Shown in pieces: positions 1 through 8,825 of a stretch of DNA of 64,000 bases. Under the pieces are notes generated by a model that saw nothing but the letters and a program-made list of their open reading frames with translations, ran no database searches and had not been told where the DNA came from. The stretch spans positions 124,001 to 188,000 of the forward strand of contig NZ_CABKRX010000087.1 of NCBI RefSeq assembly GCF_902374955.1. Reading direction: 5' to 3'. Position 1 is the first letter of the stretch. Each line of letters begins with the position of its first letter. Both the position numbers and the translations under genes were made by a program. This DNA is from Bacillus massilioanorexius. GTDB lineage: Bacteria > Bacillota > Bacilli > Bacillales > DSM-1321.

Positions 1-1155
1 TAAATTGTCATCCTTTCCTTCAACTGTAATTACCTTTCTACTTGTATAAATAATCGTATCTTTCTTCAACAATAAATTTTCTTCTAGTTTCTTTATTACG
101 CTATGAAGTTCTGTATCTCTCAACCGTTCATTCAATATTTTAGGAACATTTACCTCGATAACCTGAATAGGATACTGATCCATAATGACCTCAATTTGCT
201 CAGTCGTTTTCTGTGTATGTGAACCAACTATAATTAGTCCACCATAATTTTCATCTAAGGCAGTCATATCTTGTGCAGTTAGATAAGGACGGCTTTCTAT
301 TCCACCAAAAGATTTAATCCAAGACGCCGCCGTTCTAAATAAAAAGTGCTTCCCTACATCAATAGCTCTTAATACTGCCAGTGATACAATATCTAAATCA
401 TCATAGGACACTGCGTTCACAATAATAGGAGCATTTTGTTTGGCTTTAAGAAGAATTTCATAAACTTTATCAGTACCTCCACTTCGAATATCCTCAATCG
501 AAATATTCAACACTTCATTCGCCGAAATCTTCCCATTTGTTTTTTCTTCAATCCAATTTGGTAGAAAAGCAGTTGAAAATCCAAAAACAGCATCATTCGA
601 AAACTCAGTAGAGGATACAGGGACAAGCTTCCCACTTTCAGCAAGATAGTGCGTATCTTGGATTGTATAACGATGTGCCTCAAAGAAAGCAGGTACAAGT
701 AAATGTCCAGATACTTCAATATCAGCACCATTTAATAATTCACTTTCTAAGACATTAATTTCTAATGGATAATGTCCTCGAAGGGTAGAATCACTTCTGC
801 TTATCAACGAAAATTTTATCTGAAGTTCCTTAGAAACTTCACAAAGATTTCGCACAATCTCTTGATTTATTCGTTTTGTTTTCTCTGCTGAATAACTTCG
901 TGTATTCGTTAAAATGTAAAGAACATTTCTATTATCACTGAGACCTTTTTTAATCCATTCTTTACTCCAATCTGTAACCACGTATATATCATGTACAGTT
1001 TGAACACCTGTTGGATCATCATCTAAAACAATCAGCTTATAATTAGAGTTTTGAAGCGTTTTTCTTATTTTTTCTCTTGCTTTTTCAATCTTCTTAACGG
1101 GGGATAAGTCCGCGAGAACCTTATCAATTGGCTGATAATCTACTATTTGATTCAA
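1..1155 (-). CDS. four-carbon acid sugar kinase family protein (DUF1537/OtnK-like), partial
   Basis: The reading frame is open from a TTG start at 1155 to the left edge, 385 codons without a stop, so the C-terminus lies outside the window. AAGGAGG lies 7-8 bases before the TTG; no ATG is near. The N-terminal segment reads VLDDDPTGVQT at about residue 47, the nucleotide/acid-sugar binding signature of the DUF1537 kinase family. The last visible part (DTIIYTSRKVI) fits the C-terminal nucleotide-binding domain. Known members phosphorylate four-carbon acid sugars such as 3-dehydro-threonate or 3-dehydro-erythronate with ATP. It starts 44 bases after the transketolase C-subunit stop and should be its operon partner. 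Substrate is unknown. Family assignment is firm, specificity is not. Confidence 0.82.
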   Translation of the reverse strand, partial: MNQIVDYQPIDKVLADLSPVKKIEKAREKIRKTLQNSNYKLIVLDDDPTGVQTVHDIYVVTDWSKEWIKKGLSDNRNVLYILTNTRSYSAEKTKRINQEIVRNLCEVSKELQIKFSLISRSDSTLRGHYPLEINVLESELLNGADIEVSGHLLVPAFFEAHRYTIQDTHYLAESGKLVPVSSTEFSNDAVFGFSTAFLPNWIEEKTNGKISANEVLNISIEDIRSGGTDKVYEILLKAKQNAPIIVNAVSYDDLDIVSLAVLRAIDVGKHFLFRTAASWIKSFGGIESRPYLTAQDMTALDENYGGLIIVGSHTQKTTEQIEVIMDQYPIQVIEVNVPKILNERLRDTELHSVIKKLEENLLLKKDTIIYTSRKVITVEGKDDNL

Positions 1156-1199
1156 GATATAACCTCCTTCCTTAAAGTTATTTAAATGCTAATGATCAT

Positions 1200-2147
1200 T
1201 TAGTTAACAACTTTTGATTCTAATAACTCATAAACAGTAGATACAATTTTATGCGCTCTTAATTCAAAGAAATCCAATAACTCAGGCATTTTACCAGATA
1301 CACCAAAGCGATCATTTGTACCAATTCTTTTTAAAGGAACAGGATAATTTTCAGAAAGTACTTCTGACACAGCACTTCCTAATCCACCAATAATCGAATG
1401 CTCTTCTACTGTCACTACATGTTTTGTTTTTGATACAGATTTTACAATGGCTTCTTTATCAATTGGTTTGATAGTATGAACATGAAGCACTTCAGCGCTT
1501 ATACCTTGTTTTTCTAATTCTGACGCTGCTTTAAATACTTCATCAAGCATAATACCGGTACTTATAATCGTTACATCTGATCCCTCACGATAGAGAGTTG
1601 CTTTTCCAATTACAAATGGATCTTCTTTTTTTGTTACAATTGGAACTGGTAATTTACCTACACGTAAATATAATGGACCATCAAAATGGTAAGCAGCTTC
1701 AACAGCTTTTTCCATTTCAAGAGAGTCTGCCGGAACAACTACAGTCATTCGTGGTAAAGTACGCATTAATGAAATATCCTCAAGCGGAAGATGTGTAGCA
1801 CCCTCCTGAGCAGCTGAAGTTCCAGCATTATGCCCGATAATTTTCACATTGTTATTCGAGTAACATACAGAGATTCTCATTTGATCAAATGCGCGTCCTG
1901 TTAAAAAGTTTGCATATGCGTTAGCAAATGGTACTTTGCCTGCAATCGCTAGACCTGCAGCCGTACCAACTAAATCACACTCTGATATACCAATATTAAA
2001 AAAACGTTCTGGAAATTGGTTTTTAAATAGATTTGTCATATTCGATTTTGCACAATCAGCATCCAACACTACCAAATCTTTATGTTTCTCTCCAAGTCTA
2101 ATTAATGCTTCACTATATCCTTGACGTGGTGCGATCATTTTTTCCAT
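1200..2147 (-). CDS. transketolase, C-terminal subunit
   Basis: 315 residues, the length of the separate C-terminal half of split transketolases (pyrimidine-binding domain plus transketolase C-domain). GISECDLVGTAAGLAIAG at about residue 52 contains the catalytic Glu of the thiamin diphosphate Pyr domain. EEHSIIGGLGSAV near residue 248 is the typical C-domain motif. The start codon lies one base after the N-subunit stop, with AAAGGAG 8 bases upstream, so the halves are translationally coupled. Together they would move two-carbon ketol units between sugar phosphates. Split transketolases of this type often serve dedicated catabolic routes (for example apulose-4-phosphate transketolase AptAB) rather than the pentose phosphate cycle; which one applies here is unknown. 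Confidence 0.9.
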   Translation of the reverse strand: MEKMIAPRQGYSEALIRLGEKHKDLVVLDADCAKSNMTNLFKNQFPERFFNIGISECDLVGTAAGLAIAGKVPFANAYANFLTGRAFDQMRISVCYSNNNVKIIGHNAGTSAAQEGATHLPLEDISLMRTLPRMTVVVPADSLEMEKAVEAAYHFDGPLYLRVGKLPVPIVTKKEDPFVIGKATLYREGSDVTIISTGIMLDEVFKAASELEKQGISAEVLHVHTIKPIDKEAIVKSVSKTKHVVTVEEHSIIGGLGSAVSEVLSENYPVPLKRIGTNDRFGVSGKMPELLDFFELRAHKIVSTVYELLESKVVN

Positions 2148-2148
2148 C

Positions 2149-2973
2149 TTAATTCAACTCCTTTAATGCAAGTTCTAATTGTTCATCATTAGGTGCTAAA
2201 CCATGCCAATCATGGGTGTCTTCCATAAATGAAATTCCTTTACCTTTAACAGTGTGAGCTAAAATAGCTGTAGGCTTTCCTTTTGTTCGTTTAGCTTCTC
2301 TAAAAGCTTCATCTACTTGATCTAAATCATGTCCATCTATTTCAACTACATGCCAACCAAATGCTCTGAACTTATCTCCAAGATTTTTTACACCTTTAAC
2401 ATTTTCAACAAAATCATCGAGCTGAATTTTATTCCAATCAATAATGGCACATACATTATCCAAATTATAATGAGCTGTTGTCATTGCTGCTTCCCAAACT
2501 TGCCCTTCTTGTAATTCTCCATCTCCGATCATGACATAAGATCTTCTAGAGTTCTTATCATGCTTTGCTGCGAGTGCTACTCCATTCGCTACTGATAGCC
2601 CTTGACCTAAAGAACCTGAAGAAACATCAACACCAGGTATGTGCTCACCACATGGATGACCATGAAGTCTTCCATCAACATCTCTAAACGTCATGAGTTC
2701 TTCTACAGGAAAAAACCCCTTCTCTGCTAAAACGGAGTAGTATACAGGTGTACAATGACCTTTAGATAAGAAGAAACAATCACGATCTTCCCAATCAGGA
2801 TTATTAGGATCAACCTTCATATGTTCATTGTAGAGAACCGTTAATAGTTCAGTTGCAGATAGCGAACCACCAGGATGACCACTTCCTGCATGGTGAGTCA
2901 TTTTTACAATGTTACGACGAATTTTTTTAGTTAATTCAGCTAGATCTTTTTTCTTTTTAGTTAATAATGACAT
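2149..2973 (-). CDS. transketolase, N-terminal subunit
   Basis: 274 residues from the ATG at 2973, which has GAAGGAG 8 bases upstream; an in-frame ATG at 3009 has no ribosome site. Thiamin diphosphate-binding PP domain: HHAGSGHPGGSLSATELL near residue 27, LSKGHCTPVYY near 69 and the GDGELQEG...N cofactor motif at about 150. Half of a two-gene transketolase with the following gene. The upstream 200 bases hold several copies of an AT-rich palindrome that probably binds the IclR regulator encoded at 3626-4396. First gene of the apparent operon N-subunit, C-subunit, acid-sugar kinase. Confidence 0.9.
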   Translation of the reverse strand: MSLLTKKKKDLAELTKKIRRNIVKMTHHAGSGHPGGSLSATELLTVLYNEHMKVDPNNPDWEDRDCFFLSKGHCTPVYYSVLAEKGFFPVEELMTFRDVDGRLHGHPCGEHIPGVDVSSGSLGQGLSVANGVALAAKHDKNSRRSYVMIGDGELQEGQVWEAAMTTAHYNLDNVCAIIDWNKIQLDDFVENVKGVKNLGDKFRAFGWHVVEIDGHDLDQVDEAFREAKRTKGKPTAILAHTVKGKGISFMEDTHDWHGLAPNDEQLELALKELN

Positions 2974-2993
2974 TCTTTTCACTCCTTCTTTTA

Positions 2994-3022
2994 GTTGTTT
3001 AATAAGCAACTATGTTTCTTTT
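2994..3022 (-). promoter_or_regulatory. putative IclR-family operator, copy 1
   Basis: GTTGTTTAATAAGCAAC followed by TATGTTTC. It matches copies 3 and 4 (GTTGTTTAwTAA plus a downstream TTC/TTCC) and lies 21 bases before the transketolase start codon, so a bound protein would block transcription or early elongation. Regulator assignment is inferred from the adjacent iclR-type gene. Confidence 0.5.
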
Positions 3023-3056
3023 TTAGTTTAAAAAAAGAGAAAGTATTTTACTAATT

Positions 3057-3080
3057 CCTCAATACGCAACATTGTTTCTT
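3057..3080 (-). promoter_or_regulatory. putative IclR-family operator, degenerate copy 2
   Basis: AATACGCAACATTGTTTCTT repeats the right half of copy 1 (AATAAGCAACTATGTTTCTT), 60 bases away. The left half is degenerate. A further half-related palindrome, GTTGTATGATGAACAAC, lies at about 3113-3129. Confidence 0.4.
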
Positions 3081-3170
3081 TTTATTAAATAGTAAAAAGA
3101 AATGTATTTCGTGTTGTATGATGAACAACTAATAGATTATGTTAAAAAAACAGTAAATAAAAGCCTTTAA

Positions 3171-3202
3171 GTTGTTTATTAAGAAACCTCGTTCCTTAAT
3201 TT
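3171..3202 (-). promoter_or_regulatory. putative IclR-family operator, copy 3
   Basis: GTTGTTTATTAAGAAACCTC is followed by GTTCCTTAATT. The same 30-base arrangement, with three or four mismatches, recurs at 8615-8645. It lies about 200 bases before the transketolase start, near where a promoter would be expected. Confidence 0.5.
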
Positions 3203-3344
3203 AAAGATTAGCATCATTATCAGAAAATTTCAATACCTTTTTCGATATTTTTCCATAAAATGTATTTTTTAAAACTAGTCTTAATTAAAAGGCTATTTTG
3301 CATACTTTTGTGCCCTATGGACAAGTAATGAATATAGGCTGAGT

Positions 3345-3425
3345 TGAATTCAGTTCCAAGATGCTCGCTTTCTGTGGGACGGCGGTGAGATCGCAGGTTT
3401 CTCTCACCTTTCGCTCCATTCGACT
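3345..3425. repeat. degenerate Bacillus-type intergenic palindromic element A
   Basis: A locally GC-rich patch containing CTCGCTTTCTGTGGGACGG and a following GAGATCGCAGG...TCTCACCTTTCGCTCC. It resembles the common Bacillus palindrome of the form gctttcCgcGGGacggc...gagcctc...tctcacc. Related patches occur near 8.05, 17.9, 35.5 and 52.7 kb. Similarity judged by eye. Confidence 0.4.
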
Positions 3426-3591
3426 ATTTATACTATATTTATTCAGATAACTTATTTAAAAACAACAATCTTTTAGAAAATAGCCTCTTAAAAAATTATT
3501 GCTGTCGTATTCAATATTTAATTGTAATTCGGTTCTATGACATACAGAATTCTCTCCTACTCGACTTTACATCGAATTAATAAAACTTATT

Positions 3592-3630
3592 AAAAAAGAA
3601 CAAGCTAGCTAATGGCTAACCTGTTCTAAA
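3592..3630 (-). terminator. terminator of the iclR-type gene
   Basis: On the minus strand AGAACAGGTTAGC pairs with GCTAGCTTGTTCT and is followed by six T. The stop codon of the regulator lies inside the stem. Confidence 0.7.
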
Positions 3631-4396
3631 AAGTTTCTTTCTTTGTATCTCTATATCCCATTCGATTTGAAATTTTTTCACCGATTTCTTTAATTAATGG
3701 ACTTAATTCAATTAAGCGCTTATCAGTCATCCTAAAAGACGGTCCTGAAATACTAACTGCTGCAGTTATACTACCTCTATTATCGAATACTGGAGCAGCT
3801 ATACAAGTGATGCCTGGCTCATTTTCTTCTATTTCGACTCCATAGCCTTGGTTTCTTATTTTTCTCAATTCAATTAAAAAACTTTCTTTATCTACGATCG
3901 TATTCTCCGTATGCTTTGGCAAACCTGTTTTCTCAAGAATAGATATTACTTCTTGAGTAGGTAAATAAGCTAAAATGACTTTCCCCACACTCGTACAGTG
4001 AACAGGAGCTCTTCTTCCTACTTTAGAATGAGTACGAAGCGTTTCATTTCCCTCTAACTTCTCAATATATACTACTTCGCCTTGATCAAAAACAACTAAA
4101 TGGATTACTTCATTCGTTAATGCTTCTAACTCCTCAAGGAAAGGCTTTGCTTGTGAACGTAAGTCAATAGACTCCAATAGCATAGAGCTTAACTCTAAAT
4201 ACTTATAACCAAGTTTATATTTTTTGGTTTCAACGTCTTGTTCTATAAAACCATGGCTAACGAGGGTACTTAGTAATCTAAAAATGGAACTTTTATTTAA
4301 TTCAAGGTGAGATGCTAACTCTGTAACACCTAAACCTTCTTTACTTTGACTCACTAAAGTTATAATTGTCAAAGCTCTGTCAACAGATTTAACCAT
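3626..4396 (-). CDS. IclR family transcriptional regulator
   Basis: 256 residues from the ATG at 4396 (GGAGG 5 bases upstream); the longer in-frame start at 4435 lacks a ribosome site. N-terminal winged helix-turn-helix (LGVTELASHLELNKSSIFRLLSTLVSHGFIEQ in sequence terms, about residues 19-50) and the C-terminal IclR effector domain (GRRAPVHCTSVGKVILAYLP near 125; GITCIAAPVFD near 195). Members repress or activate catabolic operons and answer small organic acids, for example glyoxylate for AllR. It lies between the permease and transketolase genes on the same strand and is the likely local regulator through the palindromes described at 2994-3202 and 8613-8646. Effector unknown. Confidence 0.93.
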   Translation of the reverse strand: MVKSVDRALTIITLVSQSKEGLGVTELASHLELNKSSIFRLLSTLVSHGFIEQDVETKKYKLGYKYLELSSMLLESIDLRSQAKPFLEELEALTNEVIHLVVFDQGEVVYIEKLEGNETLRTHSKVGRRAPVHCTSVGKVILAYLPTQEVISILEKTGLPKHTENTIVDKESFLIELRKIRNQGYGVEIEENEPGITCIAAPVFDNRGSITAAVSISGPSFRMTDKRLIELSPLIKEIGEKISNRMGYRDTKKETF

Positions 4397-4518
4397 TTTT
4401 ATCCTCCAATAATAATAGACTATATGATAAACCATTATAACACAGTTATATAAATGTTCAGAAAAAAATCATTCAATAGATAATACTATTTTCTATACAC
4501 ATCATAGATAAATGAGTA

Positions 4519-4556
4519 AAACCCTTGAATTATTCTACTAAAATTCAAGGGTTTCT
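4519..4556. terminator. hairpin between permease and regulator
   Basis: AAACCCTTGAATT pairs with AATTCAAGGGTTT around a nine-base loop; weak T-tracts on both sides. A second, imperfect hairpin with a five-T tail on the minus strand (AGGAAGCCCTAAG / CTTGGGTATTCCT, 4631-4668) is the likelier terminator of the permease gene. Together these fill the 306-base gap 4397-4702. Confidence 0.6.
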
Positions 4557-4702
4557 CCTTAGCAATCAATAAACCTTATTAGATTAATCTTATCATGTTC
4601 GAGATTTATCATATACTCTTTTATCAAATAAAAAGGAATACCCAAGGTTACTTAGGGCTTCCTCTTCTTAATCTCTAGCTTATAGATTTGATTATCAATA
4701 GG

Positions 4703-6115
4703 TTACTCAAAAATCGTGCCCTTTTTAAATTTTGAATCTTTGAAGGCAAACTTCATCAGAACCATATAAGAAATACCTGCCACGATAAAACCAACGATCC
4801 ATGCTAATTCTACTTGAATAAATGCAGCTCCAGCTCCAATAAGCATAGCAATTAAAGCACATGGATTGAAACCAGCAAATTGACCATCTTCTTTATATAA
4901 TTCTGCAATATCTACTTTTTTCTTTCTTAAAATATAGTATTCAACTAATAGTATAGAAACAATCGGTCCTAAAAACGCAGAATAAATAAGAATGAACATT
5001 CCAAGCCCTTTTGCCGATGAGTCTTGAACAAGTACCCATGGAAAAGAACCAAGAGCTAGTAATCCTGTTATAATAACAGCTGGTTTATATTTAAGTTTTG
5101 TAAGTAGGGTAATTACATACGCCGGTGGAATAATGTTAGCAACCATGTTAACAGCAATTGCCCCTATAACAATAAATGCGGATACCCCTGCTGTAATGTA
5201 AGGATTATCTACAACAATAGCAAAAGCCTTTACTGGATTTGAAATACCCGTAGCAGAAGCAAGCATTGCTCCAATTGTAAGAACGAAACCGTATGCTATA
5301 ACAATTGGTGAAAAGTATAAAAATCCACGTTTAGAATCGCTAATACCTGTTTTCAACTCTCTTGAATAATCGGCAGCACTTAAAAAAATTGCTGCATAAT
5401 TCCCTAAGAACATCATAATAAATCCAAAGAACGGTAGACCCCATGAGCCTTTCGTATGAACCCAATTATCAGCAATAACATCGCTGTATGAAGTTAGTAA
5501 AATTCCAAATACATAAACTAGCGCTAGCATAATGATAAGAGAAGCAAGAGTTTCTACCCATGCTACCGCATGAAAGCCATACATGGATAATACAATTTGT
5601 ATCAGCTGTATGACAACAAAGCAAATGACTACACTATCAAATGAACCTCCTGTAATAATCTTTGCAATTTCATTTAAAGCAGTTCCCCCTATCCAGCTTT
5701 GAAATCCATACCAAACGATGGCAGGTATACCACGCATAAGAGATGAAATAATAGAACCTTTTATTCCAAATGACATACGTAATTGTACAACATAGGGTAT
5801 ACCAGTTTTGTAACCCAATCTGTCATTAAGAGCAAAAATCGTGGAAATGATTGCAATGGCTATAGCAGCCGCAACAAATGTTTGAAAAATATTTAGTGTA
5901 GCAACTCCTGCCACAATCAAACTAGCACCCAACGTCATATTTCCTAGGTTAACTCCATCTCCTATCCACATAAACATATAAGGGATTGGTCCAACTGTTC
6001 GCGTTTCCCTGGGTTTCGGCTTTAACGATTCATCCACACTCACCTCAAAATCGATGTAAGCTTCTTGATGAACCTGTGTATCTTTAGGAACGTAACTTTC
6101 TAAATTTGTAGACAT
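4703..6115 (-). CDS. NCS1 family nucleobase/allantoin-type permease
   Basis: 470 residues with about twelve hydrophobic segments. IPYMFMWIGDGVNLGNMTLGASL in pieces near residue 45 and the IWYGFQSWIGG-type stretch near 133 are NCS1 (purine, cytosine, allantoin, hydantoin) family signatures. It would import a heterocyclic substrate by cation symport. Neighbouring allantoinase-like amidohydrolase suggests allantoin or a related cyclic ureide or hydantoin as cargo, which is inference. AAAAGGAG precedes the ATG. It is separated from the amidohydrolase by 190 bases with no terminator seen, so co-transcription is possible. Confidence 0.88.
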   Translation of the reverse strand: MSTNLESYVPKDTQVHQEAYIDFEVSVDESLKPKPRETRTVGPIPYMFMWIGDGVNLGNMTLGASLIVAGVATLNIFQTFVAAAIAIAIISTIFALNDRLGYKTGIPYVVQLRMSFGIKGSIISSLMRGIPAIVWYGFQSWIGGTALNEIAKIITGGSFDSVVICFVVIQLIQIVLSMYGFHAVAWVETLASLIIMLALVYVFGILLTSYSDVIADNWVHTKGSWGLPFFGFIMMFLGNYAAIFLSAADYSRELKTGISDSKRGFLYFSPIVIAYGFVLTIGAMLASATGISNPVKAFAIVVDNPYITAGVSAFIVIGAIAVNMVANIIPPAYVITLLTKLKYKPAVIITGLLALGSFPWVLVQDSSAKGLGMFILIYSAFLGPIVSILLVEYYILRKKKVDIAELYKEDGQFAGFNPCALIAMLIGAGAAFIQVELAWIVGFIVAGISYMVLMKFAFKDSKFKKGTIFE

Positions 6116-6305
6116 TGTACACCCAACTCCTTTTATTGGTTTGCCACATTTTTGCTTTAAACTTACTAATATACTAATAGGCTTTTAAACAATTGACATA
6201 ACCGTTGGTGCTCAAAGGATGTGTTACTTCTACTAGATGTTAGATATTAGTCACTTTTATTGCCAAAGTAAGGCCACGTAATCAAAATGAACTCAAAATC
6301 ATGAA

Positions 6306-7688
6306 TTAAACTTCAATCAATCGATTCTTTGATGATATAAATTGGCCAACAGGCTTATCTACAATACCTTCAACTGAATCGAATACTAAATGACCTCTGA
6401 CAAATGTTTTAGTCACACGACAATTTATAGTTCTTCCTACATATGGACTATGCTTATGACGATAATATAAATTTTCCGCTTGTACGGTATATGTTTCATT
6501 CGGATCTAAAAGGATGATATCAGCATCTTTTGAAAGCTCGATACTTCCTTTTGCATCCAAATGAAAAATTTCTGCAGGTTTTGTTGCAATCATACTTACA
6601 AAATCCACCACAGATATATTTCGTTTCTTAACTGCCTCATCGAACATTAAATCGACATTATTTTGACAGCCACTAATTCCTCCCCAAACTTCAAATATGT
6701 TGTTTGTTACACTTTCCTTCATATTTGGAGGACATGGTGAGTGGTCAGATGTTAAAATATCAACTTTCCCTTCCTCTAATGCCTTCCATAATTTATTTTG
6801 TTCTTCCTTATTTCGTAAAGGTGGTGAGCATTTCGCAAGAGGTCCAATTTCTTCAAAAAGATCAGTGTCTATCGTAAAGTAATGAGGACATGATTCTATT
6901 GTTACCTCTTGACCTTCCTCTCTTGCACGAAGAATAACCTCAACAGCTTCCGCACTACTAATGTGAACAAAATGCAATTTACATCCTGTTTCTTTTCCAA
7001 AGAGTAAAGCACGTTTTACCGCATCTACCTCTGTAAAAACAGGACGAGATTCCACATAATCTGTTGCTGTCAGTTTTCCTTGTTTGATTTTTTCTAGTGC
7101 TAGCTGATCCGTAATTTCTGCGTTCTCAGCATGAATGGATAAAATATGCCCTAAATCAGCTAGTTTCTTCATTCCTTGATAAAGAGTATAGTCATCGACA
7201 TTCTTAAAATCACCGACTTCCTCTGTTCCACAAGTAGCCATAAAACATTTATAAGCTACAACACCTTCATCAGAAAGATCCTCTAAATCATCTATGTTTC
7301 CAGGAACTAAGCCTCCATATAAAGCATAATCTACATAAGTTTTTCCTTTGGCAGCTTCTAATTTTAACTGTAAGGATTCTTTGTTAGTTGTTGCTGGAAG
7401 AGTATTTAATGGCATATCAATAAATGAAGTTGTGCCGCCAGCAGCGAGTGCTTGAGTACCTGTTAAAAATCCTTCCCATTTTCTACTACCTGGTTCACAA
7501 ATATGAACATGTGCATCCACCATACCTGGCATAACGTATTGATAGGATGCATCTATTATTTGATTTGCATTTGCCTGAATATTATAAGCAATCTCGACAA
7601 TTTTACCGTCTTTAATACCAATATCGAGCTGTTCTACCTTATCTTTTAATACAACATCTCCATTTTTAATAATCAAATCAAACTTCAT
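6306..7688 (-). CDS. allB: allantoinase-type cyclic amidohydrolase
   Basis: 460 residues, the usual size of AllB/dihydropyrimidinase enzymes. Metal ligands are visible: HVHICEPG (about residue 61), the carboxylated Lys in VVAYKCFMATCG (about 148), SIHAENAE (about 187), FVHISSAEA (about 243) and LTSDHSPCP (about 316). The VAYKCFMATCG and EPGSRKWEG contexts resemble allantoinases more than dihydroorotases. It would open allantoin to allantoate; hydantoin-type substrates cannot be excluded. No allantoate amidohydrolase or ureidoglycolate genes are in the window, so the route is incomplete here. The start has GGAGAGAGAGG just upstream. Confidence 0.8.
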   Translation of the reverse strand: MKFDLIIKNGDVVLKDKVEQLDIGIKDGKIVEIAYNIQANANQIIDASYQYVMPGMVDAHVHICEPGSRKWEGFLTGTQALAAGGTTSFIDMPLNTLPATTNKESLQLKLEAAKGKTYVDYALYGGLVPGNIDDLEDLSDEGVVAYKCFMATCGTEEVGDFKNVDDYTLYQGMKKLADLGHILSIHAENAEITDQLALEKIKQGKLTATDYVESRPVFTEVDAVKRALLFGKETGCKLHFVHISSAEAVEVILRAREEGQEVTIESCPHYFTIDTDLFEEIGPLAKCSPPLRNKEEQNKLWKALEEGKVDILTSDHSPCPPNMKESVTNNIFEVWGGISGCQNNVDLMFDEAVKKRNISVVDFVSMIATKPAEIFHLDAKGSIELSKDADIILLDPNETYTVQAENLYYRHKHSPYVGRTINCRVTKTFVRGHLVFDSVEGIVDKPVGQFISSKNRLIEV

Positions 7689-8039
7689 TTCCTCTCTCTC
7701 CTTTTATTATTTTTTAATTATTCTGAATTTTCAATACAAAAATATTTTGTTTCTTCTTCCTAAAAATGTGAGTATGCTAATTATGTTTGATTTTTTTAAA
7801 ATTGTGAATATAAAAGAATAAGTCCCAAACATTGAAAATCCTATCATGTACCAATTCATTGATAAAACATAATAAGTGAAGTTCTCTTAGGATTTACTAA
7901 AATCCAATAAACACGTTATGTCCAATTGGCCTTCGATTTGATTGTGTTATTATTTATGATTTTTGAAATAATCGATGAAGAATTGTAAGAAGGTTATATT
8001 TTCGTAAATTGCATTTGAAAACGCTATGTTAATGTTTAT

Positions 8040-8145
8040 TGATGATAATGGCTGCAATCCATATACTTTCCGTCGGCGAGTGCCTGATCTTCTTACTTGA
8101 TTCTCTAACGGGAGCCTCACGTATTTGCAACGCTTTATTATTTTT
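8040..8145. repeat. degenerate Bacillus-type intergenic palindromic element B
   Basis: ACTTTCCGTCGGCGAGTGCC followed by a TTCTCTAACGGGAGCCTCACG stretch; same style as element A at 3345, locally GC-richer than its surroundings. Judged by eye. Confidence 0.35.
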
Positions 8146-8612
8146 ACAATAGGAACAATAACAAAGTCTCTGAAGAAAAGTAAACTTGCTTTTAAACTGG
8201 TATGATTATGTTCTTGATGAAGGAATCGGTGATGGATGTTACGAGAGTATAAGGGTAGATATTATGTCAACCTAACGAGGTAGTTGAATTACACCAACAA
8301 TGGTCCTTAAAATAGTAGTCAATTCTGTTAGTTTGTTTATAGTATAGGTATATTTAGCCATAACATAAGGAGGTTACATTTATATAATCTTGTTCTTTAA
8401 CTTCTAAATAATAGAAGTTAAATAGGAAACTATCTCTTGTCCTTATAGAAAAATAGTTTATGTTTAATCATTTAAAAGCTTTCCTTTAATACCCCCTTCT
8501 TCATAAAGTTGACAAGCTACGAAAGTGTTAACAAACAAAAAAAGACAAAATCACTCTTCTTTTATTTTAATATGTCAAAAAATCCTCCTTTAACGAAGTA
8601 AATACCACACTA

Positions 8613-8646
8613 ATGTTGTTTAATAAACAACATCGTTCCTTAATTA
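8613..8646 (-). promoter_or_regulatory. putative IclR-family operator, copy 4
   Basis: GTTGTTTAATAAACAAC is a perfect palindrome. It is followed by ATCGTTCCTTAATTAAAC, matching copy 3 (CTCGTTCCTTAATTTAAA) at 3189-3206. It lies 925 bases before the allB start with no gene between, suggesting a long leader, or a gene lost from under this promoter. Confidence 0.5.
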
Positions 8647-8825
8647 AACAATAGGTTAATTAAGTTAAACTGATTTTATCAGAATTTTGTATAACTAGCA
8701 ATATTATTCTAATGCTTCTATATTATTTTTTATTCAAACATCAAAACACTACAAGACAATAGGTTCTTATGCATGATAAAAAAAGCCTATTCTATAAGAA
8801 TAAGCCCTTTATTTGTATTCGACTT

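Larger units (their letters stand above)
7689..8825. other. long gene-free gap with decayed repeats
   Basis: 1.1 kb with no convincing reading frame on either strand. It holds a GAAACAAAATATTT...GTATTGAAAATTC stretch near 7720-7755 that is weakly like the operator copies, a degenerate GC-rich palindromic patch at about 8050-8145, a small perfect inverted repeat (AACTTCTAAATAATAGAAGTT spread over 8399-8419) and the operator at 8613. The gap may mark a lost gene between the operator and allB. Confidence 0.5.

Noticed and set aside
507..731. 74-residue plus-strand frame
   Set aside because: Lies antisense to the partial acid-sugar kinase, which has a family motif and an open frame of 385 codons.
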